Shown: positions 1 through 11,155, counted from the stretch's first letter. The stretch: 64,000 bases of DNA from Isoetes taiwanensis (GCA_021234155.1 JAJEKV010000079.1:2383914-2447913); one strand, 5' to 3'. A program made the numbers and translations. The notes: generated from the letters alone by a model not told the origin.

Positions 1-19
1 AGCATGCAGAATACATAGA

Positions 20-413
20 TGGGTGTAAATTTGATAGTGGTACCCCAAAAGCACTGTCCGGACACTTGCTTTAAGTGCTTTGGGTGCTTATTCCTCGATC
101 AAAATTTAGAGTAACGAATTTTGAGGTTGTTATTCCAGAAATAGCAATCCTCTTCCGAGGAGGAAGGGATCGATGACATGGATTGATTCTTTGAGCGCGA
201 GATTGATTTCTTAGTTGATTCTGGATGGCGGGATTTCTTGGATGGCGGGAATTTATATCAGTTCTTGCTATCATTCTTCAATTCCAGAATAAACTAGTTC
301 ATTTCAATTGCAATTCTGACAAATTAGAATTGCAATTCCTTGATCGAATTTAGGTGCTTTAGGTGCTTGGTGCTTTCGCGCATTTTGGGGTACCACTATC
401 AAATTTACACCCA
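20..413. mobile_element. MITE with 31-bp terminal inverted repeats
   Basis: Bases 20-50 (TGGGTGTAAATTTGATAGTG and onward) are the exact reverse complement of 383-413. The ~330-bp interior has no coding capacity, and smaller inner matches follow the termini (for example gtgctttgggtgctt near 76 against aggtgctttaggtgctt near 351). AGAT flanks both sides if the outermost T/A is not counted, so the target duplication is ambiguous (2-4 bp). A small non-autonomous DNA transposon; I cannot assign the superfamily. Confidence 0.8.
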
Positions 414-800
414 GATATCCCTCTGCCACCAAAATACTAGAGCTCAAATGTAACCTATAATCTACATTTTGAATTGTACCCGAAGAACTGTTTTTACCTA
501 CGAAGTAGCATTGCAAGCATGCATTGCAAAAAATCACCATATATTACTGGCCTTCTATTATTCGGTTCTGCAGAAACATGAAAAACAATCAGACTACATG
601 TTTACTCTAGCAAAAAAATATGTCTTTCATCTAACATCTGATTTGAAGGCATAAACTTGTTGCACGCGACATTGCAAAAGTTCTTGCTTGTGCATAAAGG
701 ATACGATCTCACTTATCATTCGTGTATAGAACATTATTGGTACATTGTACTCTTAATTCATGCTATGTCAAATGGACAAGAAGAGTCCATCAAGCGGTAA
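414..800. other. No gene seen
   Basis: AT-rich sequence between the MITE and the microsatellite. Only short chance open frames, and no RNA gene or repeat recognised. Confidence 0.5.
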
Positions 801-2165
<1,365 letters not shown>

Positions 2166-2504
2166 TATCATGACTACCATTTGAAATTCTACAATGGTCA
2201 TCCCATCCCATTTGCTTGTGCATAAACATTTGTAGAGTTGGCATAGTTTCAACTATATTCAATGTTGTTCTCTGGCTTGATTTTAAATGCCAATTCTAAA
2301 ATCTTGATGATAAAAAGGAAATCGTCCAAAATAGGGTTATGTGCAGAGTAGTATGACATAATAATCACCACTTAACAAATCCTTGGACATGTGAATTGCC
2401 TCTAGTGAATTTTAGACATCTTGTGGAAACCTCCCTTAGTTTTTTTTGAAAGTTGTCCATAAAATATATATATAAAAAAAATAGTAATTAATTTTTGCAC
2501 AAGA
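2166..2504. other. AT-rich spacer
   Basis: No gene or RNA recognised. The sequence becomes T/A-rich with a short (TA)n run near 2467. Confidence 0.5.
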
Positions 2505-2640
2505 CAACCATTTTGAAAGATGTATCTTTTTCTTTTTTATTCCACATTTAATTGTCACACAAAGCAATGTCATGAGTATTGCATGGAGATTGTGACGGAT
2601 ATGTGCACATATTTGATAGAGATAAGCTACATGATCAATT

Positions 2641-2723
2641 GTCAGTGTGGCCGAGTAGTCTAAGGCGCCAGACTCAGGTTTTAGTCTTCGAAAGGGGCGT
2701 GGGTTCAAATCCCACTTTTGACA
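2641..2723 (+). tRNA. tRNA-Leu, anticodon CAG (possibly decayed)
   Basis: First gene of the tandem set. The B box GGTTCAAATCC is intact. The A-box region reads GGCCGAGTAGTC, where the other copies have GGCCGAGTGGTC. The anticodon loop reads C-T-C-A-G-G-T, giving anticodon CAG instead of the CAA of copies 2 and 3. The anticodon stem has one C/A mismatch and a G-T pair. The long variable arm is typical of class II tRNA-Leu. A pseudogene or an anticodon-shifted copy is possible. Confidence 0.75.
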
Positions 2724-3077
2724 TTAGTGTTTTTTCTTACAATTCAAAACGAGGCTGTAAGATACGAATGCCAAAGAAGATTCTCCAACTCCATCCCAGC
2801 CATGCATTGTTGTACATAACTTTTGTAGTCTACTATAGAATCTATATTGGATGTCAATGTCTTGTAATCTCGTATAATATCCATATTGGATGTCAATGTC
2901 TGACATAGCAATATTCTTCCAATTTGACAGGAACCACAAGACAACCATTTTGAAAGATGTATCTTTTTCTTTTTTACTCCACATTTGCTTGTCACACAAA
3001 GCAATGTCATGAGTATTGCATGGAGATTGTGATGGATATATGCACATATCTGATTGAGATAAGATACATAATCAATT

Positions 3078-3161
3078 GTCAGGGTGGCCGAGTGGTCTAA
3101 GGCGCCAGACTCAAGTTCTGGCCTTCGAAAGGAGGCGTGGGTTCAAATCCCACTTATGACA
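3078..3161 (+). tRNA. tRNA-Leu (CAA)
   Basis: Second copy, 84 nt, no intron. The anticodon stem CCAGA/TCTGG is perfect and the loop is CTCAAGT (anticodon CAA, reads TTG). The T arm is GTGGG-TTCAAAT-CCCAC and the long variable arm is class II. The A and B boxes are canonical. The acceptor stem has one G/A mismatch at pair 5-68 and two G-T wobbles. Best anticodon arm of the three. Confidence 0.88.
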
Positions 3162-3524
3162 TTAGCTATTTTTCTTACAATTCAAAACAAGGTTGTAAGA
3201 TACGAATGCCAAAGAACATTCTCCAACTCCATCCCAGGGGTCCCAGGCATGCATTGTTGTACATAACTTTTGTAGTCTACAATAGAATCTATATTGGATG
3301 TCAATGTCTCGTAATCTCGTATAAAATCCATATTGGATGTCAATGTCTGACATAGCAATATTCTTCCAATTTGACAGGAACCACAAGACAACCATTTTGA
3401 AAGATGTATCTTTTTCTTTTTTACTCCACATTTACTTGTCACACAAAGCAATGTCATGAGTATTGCATGGAGATTGTGACGGATATGTTCACATATTTAA
3501 TAGAGATAAGCTATATGATTAATT

Positions 3525-3608
3525 GTCAGGGTGGCCGAGTGGTCTAAGGCACCAGGCTCAAGTTCTAGTCTTTGAAGGGGGGCGTGGGTTCAAATCCCAC
3601 TTCTGACA
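3525..3608 (+). tRNA. tRNA-Leu (CAA)
   Basis: Third copy, 84 nt, anticodon CAA. The acceptor stem pairs better than in copy 2 (C at 68 restores G5-C68). The anticodon stem has a C/A mismatch and a G-T pair, and the variable arm reads G-rich. The B box GGTTCAAATCC is intact. Its downstream flank is cut short by the LTR element starting near 3733. Confidence 0.82.
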
Positions 3609-3739
3609 TTAGTGTTTTCTCTTACAAATCAAAACAATGTTGTAAGATATGAAATGCCAAAGAACATTCTCCAACTCCATCCGAGGCATGCATTGTTGTA
3701 CATAACTTTTGTAGTCTACTATAGAATCCATAAAACAAG

Positions 3740-4129
3740 ATGGAGGACCGAGATGAGAAGGTTAGTGAAATAAAAGATGGCAAGCAAAGCGAGAAAGGAG
3801 TTTTGCAAAGAAAGGCAAAGGATGACAATTTAGTGAGAGAGAACAAAGAGCAAGCAAGACACAAGGAAGGAATTGAATCTAGAGCATTATCTCTAGAGGC
3901 TTTTAAAGCTCACAAGGATAAAGTGAATGCCTTGAAGCAAAAAGAATTGGAAGTACTAAAGAACATCAACAAACAAGTGGTGAAGAACTCACGATACCAG
4001 AATATCTTGCAACTTGAAATGCCATATGATATCAAAGAGGAGGAGCGAGAAGACGCAATTATAGCCAACAATAATTTGGCCATGGAAGGTAAACTAGAAA
4101 AGATATTGAATGCGATCAAAGATGACTGA
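3740..4129 (+). CDS. Lys/Glu-rich ORF inside the 5' LTR (129 codons)
   Basis: The encoded protein is highly charged and probably coiled-coil: runs of K, E, D and Q, almost no aromatics, no cysteine. It is the LTR-internal portion of the longer frame at 6924-7457 and differs from it by about one residue (R/G). Preservation of the frame in both LTRs while neighbouring LTR segments carry indels suggests recent coding use, or simply a recent insertion. I do not recognise a family. Confidence 0.5.
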   Translation: MEDRDEKVSEIKDGKQSEKGVLQRKAKDDNLVRENKEQARHKEGIESRALSLEAFKAHKDKVNALKQKELEVLKNINKQVVKNSRYQNILQLEMPYDIKEEEREDAIIANNNLAMEGKLEKILNAIKDD

Positions 4130-5426
4130 GAGGCTCAAGGGGATGCGTGCCCAAAAGTGAAAATGAGGAATTTGGAAACAAGGCTACCATTATGCTCAAG
4201 ATATGGGATCCCTGTAAGTTTCAAAACCTTGAGTTCCTCGGGATTTAGGAACATTTTCCTCCCCAATAATGTCGTCTGCCAAATCGAGGCGAAAATCTGC
4301 AAAAAGCATAATACTAAGAATATAGCTCGGGGAATCATGCTAGCTTAGCGAAGAAAGCTAAGCAAATATGGAAAGAGGAAGCAAGTAGCCTGAGAGATGT
4401 GCTACGTGAAGGATTACCCATGAGAAAGACATGGGAAGGAATGACATGGCAACATGAGTGTCATGAGAAGAACCCCATAGACTAAAAAATACCTATGGAG
4501 GAAAGATGGAAGTGACGAGAATAAAGGCCTTGGAATAAAAAAGGTCGAGTCAATGAGAGAAAAAAAGGGAAAACAAAAATCATAGAGCCGGGAGCCTATG
4601 AGAGAAGAGAAGATTGCCATGGCCAAACGAGCCGAAAGGCAAGAAGGAAGAAAAAAGAAATACAAAAGAAAGAAATAATGAAGTCGGGAACCATGGGGAA
4701 TTTGGACCCGGAAATATTATTGCCAAGCAAGAACACGGATTATATGGAAAAACCATGCACTATTGACAAAGAGAATTGTGACAAGAGAAAAAGTACTTGG
4801 ACGAGAGTATAGATGGATCTGGACGGGAAAGATCAACCATGGGACAAAAGACAATGGGACATATGGGAAGTATTGCAAGACCATGGAATTACAAGGGTAA
4901 CCATTGGAAGAAAAAGTTATAAAGGAAAAAACCATTGAGAAGACAATAACTAAACAATTGTAACAAAAAGGGAAAAGATGGACGACCAAGAAATTTTCTT
5001 GGACGAGAGTTTTGGCAAAAAAACCAATCAGCGACGCGACCACTGTATAAGCGAAGAGCCAAGCATGCCGCCCGGATTCCAAGCTTTAGGGTTCGATCAT
5101 GGCGAATCAACGCCATCTCTACAAACAGGGAAAACCCAGCCCTCGTGATCCGGGGTCCGGCGGAATCGCCTTTAGTCGCAGAGAAAAAATCGGGCCGGAT
5201 TTGACTAACATCAGGCCATGGCCATGCAAGAAATTATGTTAGAAGGCCGCCGAGTTGATTGGGAAGAAGCCGGCCCATCTCCGCAAGATTCGATCCCAAA
5301 GACGAAAGGGGGCCGATCTTCTCACGCTGCGAAATGCGAAACAAAGGAAAGGGAGATAATAAAAATTAAGGAAAAACAAAGCCCTTAAAGAAAGAAGGAG
5401 GTCTACTTACTTCAAGATATGATGGG

Positions 5427-5481
5427 TAGCGGAGTTGGCAAGGTCTTTGCCTCCTAATGGAGAGGTGCAGGGTTCAATTCC
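5427..5481 (+). promoter_or_regulatory. tRNA-like pol III A and B boxes inside the 5' LTR
   Basis: TAGCGGAGTTGG (5427-5438) fits the A-box consensus TRGYNNARNNGG and GGTTCAATTCC (5471-5481) fits the B-box consensus GGTTCRANTCC. Spacing is tRNA-like. The interval cannot fold into a clean cloverleaf (the anticodon arm is CCTC/GAGG with an 8-nt loop). It looks like a SINE- or tRNA-derived head incorporated into the LTR. Confidence 0.6.
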
Positions 5482-5699
5482 GTTCCAAGTCTTTTTGCCA
5501 AAGAATTGCAGAACCACAAAATCGCATCTATTTTTTTGCGTGGTGACGTGGCGTGACCAGTGGCGAGATTTGATGACGTGGCAGGGTGAATGATGCAGTA
5601 ATGATGCAGTAGGTGCCATGTTGGCGATCCGCCTAGGTGGCATACGAAATCCAAGGGGTGCGATGATGTGGCGATGATGTGGCAAAGGGGTAGTTGGGG

Positions 5700-5753
5700 T
5701 ATAAATATGTGAACCACGGTTGGGGTTTTTCCAACTAAAGCAAGTGCAATAAA
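5700..5753 (+). promoter_or_regulatory. LTR pol II core: TATA box and polyadenylation signal
   Basis: TATAAATA at 5700-5707 and AATAAA at 5748-5753. This is the expected arrangement around R of a plant LTR: TATA about 30 bp before the RNA start, poly(A) signal downstream. The same order occurs in the 3' LTR. Confidence 0.7.
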
Positions 5754-5838
5754 GTTTGATCTTCCGTTCTAGTTTTCTTGGTGTCTCTTTCACAGCGCTA
5801 CCTTTTCCTCGGGTTGCGAGCGGGGCTCGACATAAAAG

Positions 5839-5854
5839 TGGTGCATTGGCCGGG
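5839..5854 (+). other. Primer-binding site
   Basis: TGGTGCATTGGCCGGG lies six bases after the LTR end CA. It resembles the TGGCGCCGTTGCCGGGG primer sites used by some plant Ty3/gypsy lineages, with three or four differences. Position and form support the LTR assignment; the exact primer tRNA is uncertain. Confidence 0.6.
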
Positions 5855-6061
5855 AAATCAATCGTGGTGCTCGTGAAGGAGATTTGTCCAAGAAAGCCGA
5901 CAACATTAGATAGAGAAGAGGAGCCAAGCCACGGCCAAAGAAAGAGTCGGGCCAACTCCCTCCGTCAATGTATGTACGTGCAAGGAACGGAATCCAAGGA
6001 AGAGCACGAAAGAATTGTTACCAGGCAGCACCGACAAGGAAAGAGGATAAATTAAATTTAA

Positions 6062-6316
6062 TTGCACCATGAACAAAGTGCAATAGAGCCATTGACAAGT
6101 TTCGAGAAGGAAATTATGAGTGGACAAATTGATTACTTTGCTCTTATGCAACGAGGCTTGATTGTGGATCAAGTCCATCTTCATCAAGTCGCAGCAGCAG
6201 TAGCAACCCATGGAACTGCAGCATTAATGCATTGTCCTCAGAGATCGACAATATCCATGGAAGTTCCAACACCAGAGATGGTCATAAATAAGTTCAAAGA
6301 AGACGTACTCAGATAG
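6062..6316 (+). CDS. Gag-like N-terminal fragment
   Basis: An 84-codon frame starting MHHEQSAIEP, between the PBS and the zinc-knuckle frame, ending 13 bp before the latter's first ATG. No domain recognised. Its position and colinearity with the CCHC frame suggest one gag gene broken by a stop or frameshift near 6316. Confidence 0.4.
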   Translation: MHHEQSAIEPLTSFEKEIMSGQIDYFALMQRGLIVDQVHLHQVAAAVATHGTAALMHCPQRSTISMEVPTPEMVINKFKEDVLR

Positions 6317-6328
6317 TTATCTGCAAAA

Positions 6329-6802
6329 GTGCTCAAGATGCAACAAACGATGTGCATTATGCAGTCAAAAAAATCGGTGCAATGTTGGAGATGTCACCAG
6401 TACGGCCATATTGCAAAATATTGCCCAGTAGAGTTTGTGTACCAATCACATTGTGGGACCTGCAATACACAAGAAGATGAGATCATTCAAAAGGAGATAT
6501 TTACAAATTTAGACAATGAGGGGGACATGCAGATTTGTGTGGAGTGTCAACAACTCATTTTTCTTACAAGACAAGAAGCCGAAGAATTGGATGAAGTTGA
6601 TGACTTATTAATGTGTCGTCACCATAAAGCTACGCATGCATTGCTTGAGGAAAATTCCATTGCAGATTCTGGACCTGAAATGATGGAAGAAAAGACAACA
6701 CGTTTACAATATTTGGAGCCCATAGAATATGTGATTAAGCCAGCATTAACGGAGCAACATCCAGTTCACGAGAAGCTGGTCGACAAGCCAAATCAATACT
6801 GA
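6329..6802 (+). CDS. Gag-like protein with CCHC zinc knuckle
   Basis: 157 codons. Residues near the N terminus read CWRCHQYGHIAKYC, an exact C-X2-C-X4-H-X4-C nucleocapsid knuckle that binds nucleic acid in retrotransposon gag. Two more cysteine pairs follow (CGTC and CVEC), with an acidic C-terminal half. It is short for a full gag and is not followed by protease or polymerase, which fits a non-autonomous element. Confidence 0.7.
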   Translation: MLKMQQTMCIMQSKKSVQCWRCHQYGHIAKYCPVEFVYQSHCGTCNTQEDEIIQKEIFTNLDNEGDMQICVECQQLIFLTRQEAEELDEVDDLLMCRHHKATHALLEENSIADSGPEMMEEKTTRLQYLEPIEYVIKPALTEQHPVHEKLVDKPNQY

Positions 6803-6923
6803 CGCGCAGCAATAAAATTGATATAGCCATAAGAGATTGCCAAGAAGAGAAGGACATATGCAAAGTAGTTGATGAAGAGAGATAGATCAACGACAAGAGC
6901 CAACAAACCGAGATGGAAAAATA

Positions 6924-7457
6924 ATGATGAGGACTACCATACGAAAATTGATGCATAAGAATTGCGAAAAACAAGAGGAAGAATGGTTAGACATGGAAAA
7001 GAAGCAATTGAAATCAAAAGAAAAGGAAGGAGTTGTTAGTATTGTGTGCAACGAGAAATTAAACAAGATGGAGGACCGAGATGAGAAGGTTAGTGAAATA
7101 AAAGATGGCAAGCAAAGCGAGAAAGGAGTTTTGCAAAGAAAGGCAAAGGATGACAATTTAGTGGGAGAGAACAAAGAGCAAGCAAGACACAAGGAAGGAA
7201 TTGAATCTAGAGCATTATCTCTAGAGGCTTTTAAAGCTCACAAGGATAAAGTGAATGCCTTGAAGCAAAAAGAATTGGAAGTACTAAAGAACATCAACAA
7301 ACAAGTGGTGAAGAACTCACGATACCAGAATATCTTGCAACTTGAAATGCCATATGATATCAAAGAGGAGGAGCGAGAAGACGCAATTATAGCCAACAAT
7401 AATTTGGCCATGGAAGGTAAACTAGAAAAGATATTGAATGCGATCAAAGATGACTGA
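6924..7457 (+). CDS. Lys/Glu-rich ORF crossing the interior/3' LTR boundary
   Basis: 177 codons, starting in the interior and reading through the purine tract and LTR start into U3. The C-terminal 129 residues match the 5' LTR frame. The protein is extremely hydrophilic (E, K, Q, D, N), has no predicted membrane segment and is likely coiled coil. A frame running from interior into U3 is unusual for plant retrotransposons, so chance persistence cannot be excluded. Confidence 0.5.
   Translation: MMRTTIRKLMHKNCEKQEEEWLDMEKKQLKSKEKEGVVSIVCNEKLNKMEDRDEKVSEIKDGKQSEKGVLQRKAKDDNLVGENKEQARHKEGIESRALSLEAFKAHKDKVNALKQKELEVLKNINKQVVKNSRYQNILQLEMPYDIKEEEREDAIIANNNLAMEGKLEKILNAIKDD
7016..7032 (+). other. 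Polypurine tract
   Basis: AAAAGAAAAGGAAGGAG immediately precedes T-TGTTAG, the probable LTR start. A purine tract directly upstream of the 3' LTR is where plus-strand DNA synthesis is primed in LTR retrotransposons. Confidence 0.6.
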
Positions 7458-8742
7458 GAGGCTCAAGGGGATGCGTGCCCAAAAGTGAAAATGAGGAATT
7501 TGGAAACAAGGCTACCATTATGCTCGAAGATATGGGATCCCGGGTAAGTTTCAAAAACCTTGAGTTCCTCGGGACGAGGAACATTTTCCTCCCCAATAAT
7601 GTCGTCTGCCAAATCGAGGCGAAAATCTGCAAAAAGCATAATAATAAGAATATAGCTCGGGGAATCATGCTAGCTTAGCGAAGAAAGCTAAGCAAATATG
7701 GAAAGAGGAAGCAAGTAGCCTGAGAGATGTGCTACGTGAAGGATTACCCATGAGAAAGACATGGGAAGGAATGACATGGCAACATGAGTGTCATGAGAAG
7801 AACCCCATAGACGAAAAATACCTATGGAGGAAAGATGGAAGTGACGAGAATAAAGGCCTTGGAATAAAAAGGTCGAGTCACGAGAGAGAAAAGGGAAAAA
7901 CAAAAATCATAGAGCCAGGGAGCCTATGAGAGAAGAGAAGATTGCCATGGCCAAACGAGCCAGGCAAGAAGGAAGAAAAAAGAAATACAAAAGAAAGAAA
8001 TAATGAAGTCGGGAACCATGGGGAATTTGGACCCGGAAATATTATTGCCAAGCAAGAACACGGATTATATGGAAAAACCATGCACTATTGACAAAGAGAA
8101 TTGTGACAAGAGAAAAAGTACTTGGACGAGAGTATAGATGGACGGACGCCGGGAAAGATCAACCATGGGACAAAAGACAATGGGACATATGGGAAGTATT
8201 GCAAGACCATGGAATTACAAGGGTAACCATTGGAAGAAAAAGTTATAAAGGAAAAAACCATTGAGAAGACAATAACTAAACAATTGTAACAAAAGGGGAA
8301 AGATGGACGACCAAGAAATTTTCTTGGACGAGTTTTTGGCAAAAAACCAATCAGTGACGCTGACTGTATAAGCGAAGAGCCAAGCATGCCGCTCCGGATT
8401 CCAAGCTTTAGGGTTCAGATCATGGCAGAATCACCGCCATCTCTACAAACAGGAAAACCCAAATCGGATCCGAGGTCCGGCTGAATCGGCCTTAGTCAGC
8501 AGAGAAAAATCGGCCGGATTTGACTAACATCGAGGCCATGGCCATGCAAGAAATTATGTTAGAAGGCCGTCAGAGTTGATTGGGAAGAAGCCGAAGCCAT
8601 CTCTCGCAAGATTCGATCCCAAAGACGAAAGGGCCGATCTTCTGCCGCAGAATGCAAACAAAGAAAGGGAGATAATAAAAATTAAGGAAAAACAAAGCCC
8701 TTAAAGAAAGAAGGAGGTCTACTTACTTCAAGATATGATGGG

Positions 8743-8797
8743 TAGCGGAGTTGGCAAGGTCTTTGCCTCCTAATGGAGAGGTGCAGGGTTCAATTCC
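8743..8797 (+). promoter_or_regulatory. tRNA-like pol III A and B boxes inside the 3' LTR
   Basis: Same boxes as in the 5' LTR: A box 8743-8754, B box 8787-8797, both matching consensus with no change between the copies. Confidence 0.6.
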
Positions 8798-9004
8798 GTT
8801 CCAAGTCTTTTTGCCAAAGGATTGCAGAACCACAAAATCGCATCTATTTTTTTGCGTGGTGACGTGGCGTGACCAGTGGCGAGATTTGATGACGTGGCAG
8901 GGTGAATGATGCAGTAATGATGCAGTAGGTGCCATGTTGGCGATCCGCCTAGGTGGCATACGAAATCCAAGGGGTGCGATGATGTGGCAAAGGGGTAGTT
9001 GGGG

Positions 9005-9012
9005 TATAAATA
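9005..9012 (+). promoter_or_regulatory. TATA box of the 3' LTR
   Basis: TATAAATA, followed about 40 bp later by AATAAA, as in the 5' LTR. Confidence 0.6.
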
Positions 9013-9137
9013 TGTGAACCACGGTTGGGGTTTTTCCAACTAAAGCAAGTGCAATAAAGTTTGATCTTCCGTTCTAGTTTTCTTGGTGTCTCTTTCACAG
9101 CGCTACCTTTTCCTCGGGTTGCGAGCGGGGCTCGACA

Positions 9138-10839
9138 GGGGCCGCGGGGCGAGGGGCTTGCTTTGCATCAGATCGGTCTCTGAGTCTGTGGAAAAAACAA
9201 ATTAGTGGCATGCAAAGTTTATGGCAGTCCGCTTGGCTATGGCAGCGAATATCATCAAGCAGAAGGTTTGATTTCCTCCACAGGGATAGTAAGCACAGAT
9301 CAGAGGCAGGGGTCAGAGTCTTTTGAATGCAGATCTGGCGACGGCAATCAGGACAAGCTTTCAAGGCATTAGAAAACAACATGTGGATCATGGCAATCTA
9401 GCGATGCTTCAAGGTATTAGAAAACATTCGGCGGATCATGTTAAGATCAGGCTTTACATACAGAAGACACATTGGGTAAGATATTTAGGGCAGAGGAAAG
9501 TGTCAACAATGTTTTCATGGCAAGCCTCTTGGGCATCAAATATAGATGGTGACAGTTCGGCAATGGTTTGAAAGAAGTGCAAGAATGCAAGTAAGACTAG
9601 CAGCTTTGTTTGCTATCAAAGTGTTCATGTGAAAATTTGTTTGAAAAGAAGTAGAGGTTAATAAGATTATATCTGTGCAGGAAAATTCCTTGAACGAAGT
9701 GCAGGAAAAATTCAAAGCATTTACAATATGTGCCTTTCCATGTGCCTGAGATTGACAGAAATGTGGTTTGTTTGTATGTTGTCAGGGCAATGCCATTAAA
9801 TAAAGGACTGGTGAGAGAAGCATCTGTAGCGTCCATCTCTTCACCAGCAAGAAGAAGTCTGCATTTCAAGGGTTAGTTCAATGCTTTATACTGTAGAAGA
9901 TTTGCATTAACAATTTCTCTATTTTCAGCCTTGAACAGGATTGTGTCAGATGAGTTGATTCAGACAGTTTTGGGCGATTGCTACAGAGTGAGAATTCTTT
10001 CATAAAGATTGATCCATGGATGCCCATGTTCATGAGCATGGACGCAGTGCGGTTGAAAACTTAAAATATATATGCAAGAGATTGCATTTGGGCAGAAACA
10101 TAGTGCAATGGAAAATCTTACATGGGATAGAAAATTTCTGGAATAATATTGCCGCATATGAGATCCATGTGCAAAGATGTGGTGTAAGATAAATATTCTG
10201 GTGGCCTGCTGTCGCAGATAACTTATTATCGCTTCCTTAGAGCTTGCTGAAATAGGGCGTGCATTGGAGATGCTGTCGTGGAAATTATAGAATCCCACTG
10301 ACAGGCCCATTGACACTGTCACGGTTCGCAATTTGGTTGCAATTTGTTCAATCAATTCATAAATCCGCTCAGAGTGTGAGCCTTTCTTTGAAATGACACA
10401 ATATAACATCTATCTTTACAATCGAATTTGATTCTCAATCATTAAAAATAAAGATCCAATTTATTATGTGGTAGGGATGTATATGGAATTTATGTAAGAG
10501 GAAAGATATGGTGAATGCATGGCAAAAATTGAGCTATTCTATATTACTTTCCAACCTTTCTGGATTATAAACATTGGCTTATGGAAACAACATAAAAAGC
10601 ACAACTTAAATCTGGATGTTGAATTGGGAACAGTCTCACGACGTTGTGTGGTAAAGTTGGACATGATGCGTTGAAAACCTTGCTAAGGACATAAAGTGAA
10701 AACCTTGCTAAGGGTATAAGTCCTTTACTGTGGGCAAAAGAATACATGAAGCCATCTATCATGTTTGATGGCTTGGGGGTATATTTTTTGTACAAACAAC
10801 TTTTTCAAGAAATGCTTACAAGAAAGTATAGATCCAACA
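9138..10839. other. Gene-free spacer with small duplications
   Basis: No coding region I can support. Contains an imperfect ~48-bp direct duplication (about 9358-9405 and 9406-9455, sharing 'tcaaggcattagaaaac') and a shorter one near 10672/10699 ('gaaaaccttgctaagg'). These look like replication-slippage duplicates. Confidence 0.55.
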
Positions 10840-11155
10840 GAACCAACTTATATCAAACCAACTTACATGGTCATGCTTGATGCATGCACTGTAATTTCGC
10901 CAAAGGGTAAGCATATACACAACCAACTTACACCGAACCAACTTACATGGTCATGCGTGATGCATGCACTTTCGCCAAAGGGTAAGCATATACACAGCCA
11001 ACTTACACCGAACCAACTTACATGGTCATGTTTGATGCATGCACCGCAATTTTGCCAAAGGGTAAGCATATACACAACCAACTTATATCGAGCCAACTTA
11101 CATGGTCATGCTTGATGCATGCATTGCATTTTTGCCAAAAGGTAAGCATATACAC
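10840..11155 (+). repeat. Four tandem ~80-bp repeats
   Basis: Four consecutive units share 'aaccaacttacatggtcatg', 'tgatgcatgca' and 'gccaaagggtaagcatatac'. Unit lengths are about 75-82 bp because of small indels before the GCCAAAGG block. Not coding on either strand in a consistent frame. Probably a minisatellite. Confidence 0.9.

Larger units (their letters stand above)
2505..3732 (+). repeat. Three tandem tRNA-Leu-bearing units (~440 bp each)
   Basis: Three direct copies of one unit. Each starts near 'caaccattttgaaagatgta', continues through a conserved ~130-bp leader to a tRNA-Leu, and ends with a trailer holding 'tatattggatgtcaatgtc' twice. tRNA starts are spaced 437 and 447 bp apart. 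The third unit stops about 120 bp after its tRNA, where the LTR element begins. High identity across the whole unit points to recent segmental tandem duplication rather than three independent tRNA insertions. Confidence 0.9.
3733..5832 (+). repeat. 5' LTR, lacking its first ~28 bp
   Basis: Direct repeat of 7061-9137. It ends in ...CTCGACA just before the PBS. A TATAAATA box and an AATAAA signal mark the U3/R region, with T/C-rich U5 after it. The left edge joins the tRNA-unit trailer directly, without the ~28 bp found at the start of the 3' LTR. The first nucleotides were therefore lost at the junction. Confidence 0.88.
3733..9137 (+). mobile_element. Non-autonomous LTR retrotransposon (gag only), 5'-truncated
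   Basis: Two direct ~2.1-kb repeats (3733-5832 and 7061-9137, offset 3328 bp) flank a ~1.2-kb interior. A primer-binding-like site follows the first repeat, and a purine tract precedes the second, whose full start is probably TGTTAG at 7034. The interior encodes only a gag-like piece with a CCHC knuckle. No protease, integrase or reverse transcriptase is present. The PBS form (TGG-GC-TTG-CCGGG) resembles that of plant Ty3/gypsy elements. Movement would need enzymes supplied in trans. Confidence 0.88.
7034..9137 (+). repeat. 3' LTR (2.1 kb)
   Basis: Starts TGTTAG and ends CTCGACA. It aligns to the 5' LTR over ~2.08 kb with near identity, except for a dense patch of one- to three-base indels at about 8350-8650 (5030-5340 in the 5' LTR) and a 12-bp copy-number difference in a GATGATGTGGC repeat. 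Carries the same TATA, AATAAA and pol III boxes. The bases after it (GGGGC) cannot be matched to a target duplication because the 5' end is truncated. Confidence 0.88.

Noticed and set aside
5427-5481. Functional tRNA gene in the LTR
   Set aside because: A and B boxes are good but there is no acceptor stem and the anticodon arm does not fold properly.
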